Notes under the pieces: model-generated
Told to the model about the DNA's origin: nothing
Database searches by the model: none
What the model saw: the letters and a program-made list of their open reading frames with translations, nothing else
Translations under genes and position numbers: made by a program
Shown: in pieces, positions 59,958-64,000 of the stretch
Layout: every line of letters starts with the position of its first letter
Position numbering within the stretch: the first letter of the stretch is position 1
Origin: Bedellia somnulentella
Taxonomy: Eukaryota > Arthropoda > Insecta > Lepidoptera > Bedelliidae
Assembly (NCBI GenBank): GCA_963576735.1
Contig: OY755197.1
Span: forward strand, 3,360,501-3,424,500
Reading direction: 5' to 3'
DNA: 64,000 nt

Positions 59958-60850
59958 AATATGTCATCAATGATACTAAGCAGGGCAGTGGTAGAGCTAT
60001 GGCCGGATCTGAAACCAGATTGAAATGATGGTATTATACCAGACATTTCTAAATGAGGCAAAATTTGTTTCAAAACAAGTTTTTCTAGTATTTTTGAAAA
60101 CGCAGGTAGTATGCCTATAGGTCTTATATCATTGAGTACTTCGACGGGTTTTTTCTTAGCGATAGGAGTTACCGTAGAGCATTTCCAAGCCTCGGGAAAA
60201 TTACCGTCACGCAGAGATCTATTCAATATAGTGGTGATAGCATGAAGAGAGTAAGGTAACGTTAGTTTAATCATAAGCATCGAGATATGATCAGACCCCT
60301 CTGATCTTGATGAACAAGTTTCTACGATGCGAGCTACTTGAGCTTCAGAAATATCAGTGAAGTTAAATTCAGGACCACTGGAGTAAGGGAAGGTATCAGC
60401 TGTGCCATTAGAGGCAAAAACATCGATTGGTGGAACTGCATTGACAAAAAAACGATTAAGAGCATTAGGTTCTGCGAGATGGAAGGGTATTAGGGAAGTA
60501 CTGGATGGTTTCAAAATTCTGTTAATATGGTGCCACATTTTTGTTGGATTTGAACGGTTATTATTTACAAATTTGTCGAAATATTTACGCTTTTCTATCT
60601 TTATAGTAGAGTTAACTTGATTTCGCATATCTCTATAGTATCGATATGCTCCTTCAGATCTTTTCATCTTAGCTGCCTCACAAGCTTCAGCACGGAGTTT
60701 CCTCATTTGCCTCAGGTTGTGAGTTAACCAAGGTGCAGGGGGTCGGGAAAAAGTTTTATTACGGATGGGGGCGAAGTGATCGAACAGGTCTATAATTAAC
60801 ATGTTAAATAAATGAACCATATCGTTGAGATCTTTGCAATCCTGTTTCAT
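59189..60850 (-). pseudogene. Composite frame: LINE A RT fingers joined to LINE B RT
   Basis: 553 open codons that are not one gene. Residues 1 to ~297 belong to LINE A (APWLTHNLRQMRKLRA, then RPIGILPAFSKILEKLVLKQ, GFRSGHSSTTALL). From about residue 298 (NSVSGPENVCNMFAEFFASV) the protein is LINE B, including its own fingers (YRPVSILSCLSKVFESF) and YTDFMKAFDKLI. The junction at about 59957 is the 5' truncation point of the inserted LINE B. The frame ends at a TAG replacing the Gln codon of GIPQGS. Confidence 0.85.
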
Positions 60851-61077
60851 CTCCCAAAGGGTAAACTGAGCAGCGTGAGAAATACAATCAATGTTCTCCG
60901 ATATAGGACGATATGAAATTCTTCTAGGAGGTAAGCGTTTCAGTTTAGTAGAAAATTGTGCTACGAGTATTACTATACCATGATCGCTTAAATCATCGTT
61001 GTGAACTACATTTAAGGAGCTCAGCCTACATCGCCCCTTGGTAAAAATTAGATCTAAAAGTGTACAGCTAGTTGGCG

Positions 61078-61541
61078 TTATACGGGTAGGTTTGTTAACA
61101 ATTTGTGTAACATTATATTCAGAAACGAGAGACTTAAAACAATGAAGTTGGTAGAGTCATGTTTTAGACAATCAACATTGAAATCACCCAGTAAGAAAAT
61201 GTGATCGTATTTGGGACCAAACACTGATAAGGAATCGTTTAAACTATCAACAGCTTTTCCAGTGTTAAGCGAGTGTGGTCGGTAAAATGTTCCTAAGGCA
61301 ATCCTCATCCCACGTAGACGTACCTCTATCCATAACTGTTCCAAGTCAGTGCCAAGGTGATCCAGGCGGCGAGTATGTATATCTGAGCGAATATATATGC
61401 CTACACCGCCGCCACGACTGTGTTGTCGTGGAACATGTATGAACTGGTAACCCTGGATCGTGTAGCGTGTCAAGTCGGAGTCCAGTCTTAGCCATGTCTC
61501 ATTAAGACAGACTATGTCAAATTCATGAATGCTAAACAATA
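61078..61541 (-). pseudogene. LINE A endonuclease domain
   Basis: 153 codons of an APE-type endonuclease: FDIVCLNETWL with the catalytic Glu (~14), RGGGVGIYIRS (~43), LGTFYRPH (~82), FLLGDFNVDC (~114). The frame changes by one base near 61140; the correct frame continues as FKSLVSEYNVTQIVNKPTR through 61077. It is truncated at the N-terminus at 61541. Confidence 0.8.
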
Positions 61542-61547
61542 TTTATT

Positions 61548-61643
61548 ATTACCATCCTGTCCCCACTCAAATTCCAAAAGTGGATGAGGAATTTCTCATT
61601 CCAAAGCTCTGCCTATACTGTTTAAGGATTTGTTGTATGTATG
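61548..61643 (+). mobile_element. SINE1 3' half
   Basis: ATTATTACCATCCTGTCCCC to AGGATTTGTTGTATGTATG. It abuts the truncated 5' end of LINE A. Confidence 0.75.
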
Positions 61644-61918
61644 TTATAAAAAGAAATATCTAAATTGTAAGTTACGAACTTTCTCAACTTAGCTAACAAA
61701 TTCTCTATTCCAACACTAGTAAGTTTACAAAAACAGGCGAATCGAAACGCTATGTGACAATTTAACGAGTTTAATACGATGACGACACTTTGTAAATATT
61801 TGGCTTCATTCCATACAGTTATTGCTCCGATCTGATGCATTTTTAAAACAGCGATTTGGGACATTATAGACTTACAATAATATAACTCCATATTTACATT
61901 CATTTATATATTGACGAT
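61644..61918. other. Unassigned stretch
   Basis: A minus-strand open frame of 93 codons (61622-61903) shows no known motif. Confidence 0.4.
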
Positions 61919-62480
61919 ATTATTTCCCATTAGGGTAGGCAGAGACTTTCAATCGCTACTTTGTACGATCTTGGCAAACCTCTCTAACTTCATTTACATT
62001 CGTTTGTTTTTCATAGATGCTATTTTCATTTTTTTAATCACATTCTCTATTTGACATGTAGTGTCGGCTTAAAATAACACTACCCCATTTCCACCCGTGG
62101 GTGATCGTAAGAGGGGACTAACGGAATTGGGGCTTTTAAGGGATTTTTGCGCGATGCGGTTGGAGACCCATCACCAAAAACCTTCATTTCACCATCTTTT
62201 CCCCACGCAACTTCCAAAAGTGGCTAAGGAATTTATAATTCCTTGGCTCTGGCTACCCCTTCTAGGGAATTACAGCCGTGAGTATATGTATGTATGTATG
62301 TATTCTCTATTTGCCTAAATGTATCCTCTGTGGTCGTCCTCTACTTACATTATCTTTCACATTGGCTCTATAATTCTCTTTCACTAATTTACAATCATGC
62401 ATCTTCTCTATGTGCTCCTTTTTCTACCTTATTTTCAATATCACCCTTTACTCTACACTTTTCACATCACGTTATTCACT
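61919..62480 (-). mobile_element. Old RTE LINE fragment split by SINE1
   Basis: TCCCATTAGGGTAGGCAGAG through ACATTCTCTATTTG, then after the SINE1 CTGTGGTCGTCCTCTACTTA and ATTGGCTCTATAATTC. A diverged minus-strand copy of the RTE coding end. Confidence 0.78.
62056..62301 (+). mobile_element. SINE1 copy, full length
   Basis: 246 bp, ACATGTAGTGTCGGCTTAAA to GCCGTGAGTATATG plus GTAT tail. A perfect 12-bp duplication, ATTCTCTATTTG, lies at 62044-62055 and 62302-62313. It is the best guide to the full length of the family. Confidence 0.94.
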
Positions 62481-63044
62481 GCTGCAAAAGACTTAAGATC
62501 TAGACATGACACCGAAAACCTAAAACGTTTAAGATTGTCAGTCAACAAAATGTTCAATCGTTGTACGATAAAGTTTCTTTTAAAAACTTATTTATTCGAC
62601 AGCTCGTACAGTCGGCAACACAACGCACGCGCAAGATTAATGTGTTGTTTGGATGCTTTTAAAACGTCAGCAAACTGAGCGCAAACGTCATAGATTTTAG
62701 AGTGAAGCGTGTTTTGACATTTCTCTTTGAATGTACCGATGCTGATGAAATGTTATTACATACCAAATGGGAGAATGTGTGGAGACATACTCATATTTGA
62801 TTTTCTAGTCATCGGTTTAATGAACAGACTAATGAGCGATGAGACAGGTTATGTTTACTTGCACACTAGTAATTTAAGATAAAAATTAATAGTTTAGTTT
62901 AATTTTTTTATAAATTATTTTGTAATTATTAACAGCACTTAATCTATTAACAATCATTTTTAAATATAACAATTTATCGTGCCAATTATATGTTTCACAT
63001 ATTTCATTTAATAAACTGAGCATAAATTTTATTTTTTTATTTTA
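62481..63044. other. Unassigned AT-rich stretch
   Basis: Open frames here are short and without known motifs. Confidence 0.45.
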
Positions 63045-63281
63045 TCCGAGTAGTTCCGGCTTAGAATGTCACTACCCATTTCTACCTACGGGTGTCGTAA
63101 GAGGCGACTAATGGAATGGGGCATTTTTTGGGCGATACGGGTAAAGACCCATCACCAACAAAACTTTATTTCTACCATCTCGTCTACCCTATAAACTTCC
63201 AAATGTGGCTGAGGAGTTTCTAGCTCTAAAGCTTGGTTACCCCTTTTTGGGATTTATAGCCGTGAATGTATGTATGTATGA
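63045..63281 (+). mobile_element. SINE1 copy, diverged subfamily
   Basis: CGAGTAGTTCCGGCTTAGAA to TTTATAGCCGTGAATGTATG; it shares AACTTCCAAATGTGGCTGAG with a second subfamily. Confidence 0.88.
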
Positions 63282-63364
63282 CAACAATACGTTGCACTAT
63301 CGCATGGCCTGTATCGTAATGGGGCACATTGCCTATTCCCTGGTTTAAATAAAAATCAATTAGA

Positions 63365-63704
63365 CGACGTGATAGCTCAATGGGTAGAACACCGCTTATC
63401 GTGCAGACGACTAGTGTTCTAATCCTAGGTCGGGCCTACACCAATTTGTCTTTTCTAAAGACATATATACGTGAGGGTAAACATCATGAGGACACCCACA
63501 TGACTGAGTTATAGTAATGTGATAGTGTATTCGTACAAAATGGCGGTAGGCCTGCCCCCTATCACATGAGTACACTGTCAAAGCAAAACGTAGGTAGCTA
63601 CGCTGGACACTAGGTGGCGACAATGTCACGTGATGTTCAGAAGTAGTACCTCTGCCATCTCCTTCGGGGATATTCGGCGTGAACGTTTGAGTCTTGAGTT
63701 TAAA
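63365..63704 (+). mobile_element. SINE2, full-length reference copy with tRNA-like head
   Basis: The head reads GACGTGATAGCTCAATGGGT (A box) and, 35 bp on, AGTGTTCTAATCCTAGGTCG (B-box position). Then come ACACCAATTTGTCTTTTCTA, GGCCTGCCCCCTATCACATG, TGATGTTCAGAAGTAGTACC and a TTTGAG-type tail. The B box is off consensus (TTCTAATCC for TTCGAATCC). Length about 340 bp. Confidence 0.92.
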
Positions 63705-63895
63705 GTACTAGCGTACAAGTGAGTGACTAGTAAACTCTATTATCAAAAAATCATAGCATGGGGACCCAAATGCCCATCCTCCTTTACATTGGAAACAGTT
63801 GACGGCGGGTAAAGCTGCTATACACGACAAAGTGTATCGCAATTAAAAGTATAATTAAATTAGAATAGAAAAATGTCAACCAATCATATCGGTAC
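63705..63895. other. Unassigned stretch
   Basis: Nothing supported. Confidence 0.5.
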
Positions 63896-63962
63896 CATGA
63901 CAGTTGAACCCAATACCTCCATTTTCCAAGCTAAGCGCTTTACCGCAAGATCATAGAGGCAA
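63896..63962 (-). mobile_element. Degenerate tRNA-like SINE head
   Basis: In sense: ATGATCTTGCGGTAAAGCGC resembles the A-box part of SINE3, and GTATTGGGTTCAACTGTCAT its B-box part. It is a remnant and not a working tRNA. Confidence 0.5.
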
Positions 63963-64000
63963 TTATAAAACAATGTAATTGTAAGTATACAGGCACAGCC

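Larger units (their letters stand above)
56866..61541 (-). mobile_element. CR1/Jockey-type LINE A, interrupted by LINE B
   Basis: Minus-strand LINE whose parts are colinear: endonuclease 61078-61541, linker and RT fingers 61077 to about 59960, then (after a 2-kb LINE B insert) RT palm, thumb and C-terminus 57936-56866. Joining the flanks at the shared TGTT keeps the reading frame (ending IDDIFTM, resuming LSSDKGD). The 3' end is lost next to a SINE2. Confidence 0.82.

Noticed and set aside
59189..60850. Novel reverse transcriptase with two finger domains
   Set aside because: The rest of LINE A lies beyond the LINE B tail in the matching frame, so nested insertion explains it.

Overview
The window is animal nuclear DNA made almost entirely of transposable elements and their remains. 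I could not support a complete host gene, rRNA or functional tRNA gene. A moth or butterfly is the best guess. The evidence is a tRNA-headed SINE with the core GGGCACGTTAAGCTGTCGGT (23528-23770), a fragment with GCCCAGCGTGGTGGACTATG (43008-43090), both of a kind I associate with Lepidoptera, and R4/Dong-type LINE remnants beside TAA repeats, the target site of the Bombyx element Dong. This is inference; no database search was possible.

Layout. 1-7456: fragments of an RTE-type LINE and of two SINE families, called here SINE1 (about 245 bp, GTAT tail) and SINE2 (about 340 bp, tRNA-like head, TTATG or TTTGAG tail), in AT-rich DNA. 7457-7656: a 200-N assembly gap. 7657-12780: a 165-bp satellite with a seven-monomer (1155-bp) higher-order repeat. 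12780-27866: R4-like, CR1/Jockey-type and other LINE pieces, SINE copies, and three inverted-repeat structures, one with 293-bp arms. 27873-42846: one Ty3/gypsy provirus on the minus strand with an intact 1564-codon gag-pol, identical 223-bp LTRs and a 4-bp target duplication. It is split by a hAT-like element inside its 3' LTR and by a 7.9-kb TIR element. That TIR element holds a decayed transposase, LINE and SINE pieces, and a second gypsy element with identical LTRs but no protease, RT or RNase H. 42850-51097: SINE and LINE debris, including a SINE1 copy with a 5' inversion and a second R4-like copy. 51098-56458: a non-coding LTR element (125-bp LTRs, CTCT duplication) carrying the best RTE LINE copy (51614-54678). 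56733-64000: a CR1/Jockey-type LINE A interrupted by a related LINE B, then more SINE and RTE pieces.

How the parts work together. The RTE LINE, SINE1 and SINE2 share a closely similar 3' end: a short C-rich/G-rich stem-loop followed by GGCGTGA or GCCGTGA and a short tandem-repeat tail. The simplest reading is that the RTE reverse transcriptase moves both SINEs in trans. Target duplications of 9-13 bp around many copies support the boundaries. The gypsy element lacking RT would likewise need enzymes in trans. Boundaries supported by target duplications are exact; those of old, eroded copies are approximate to 5-20 bp.
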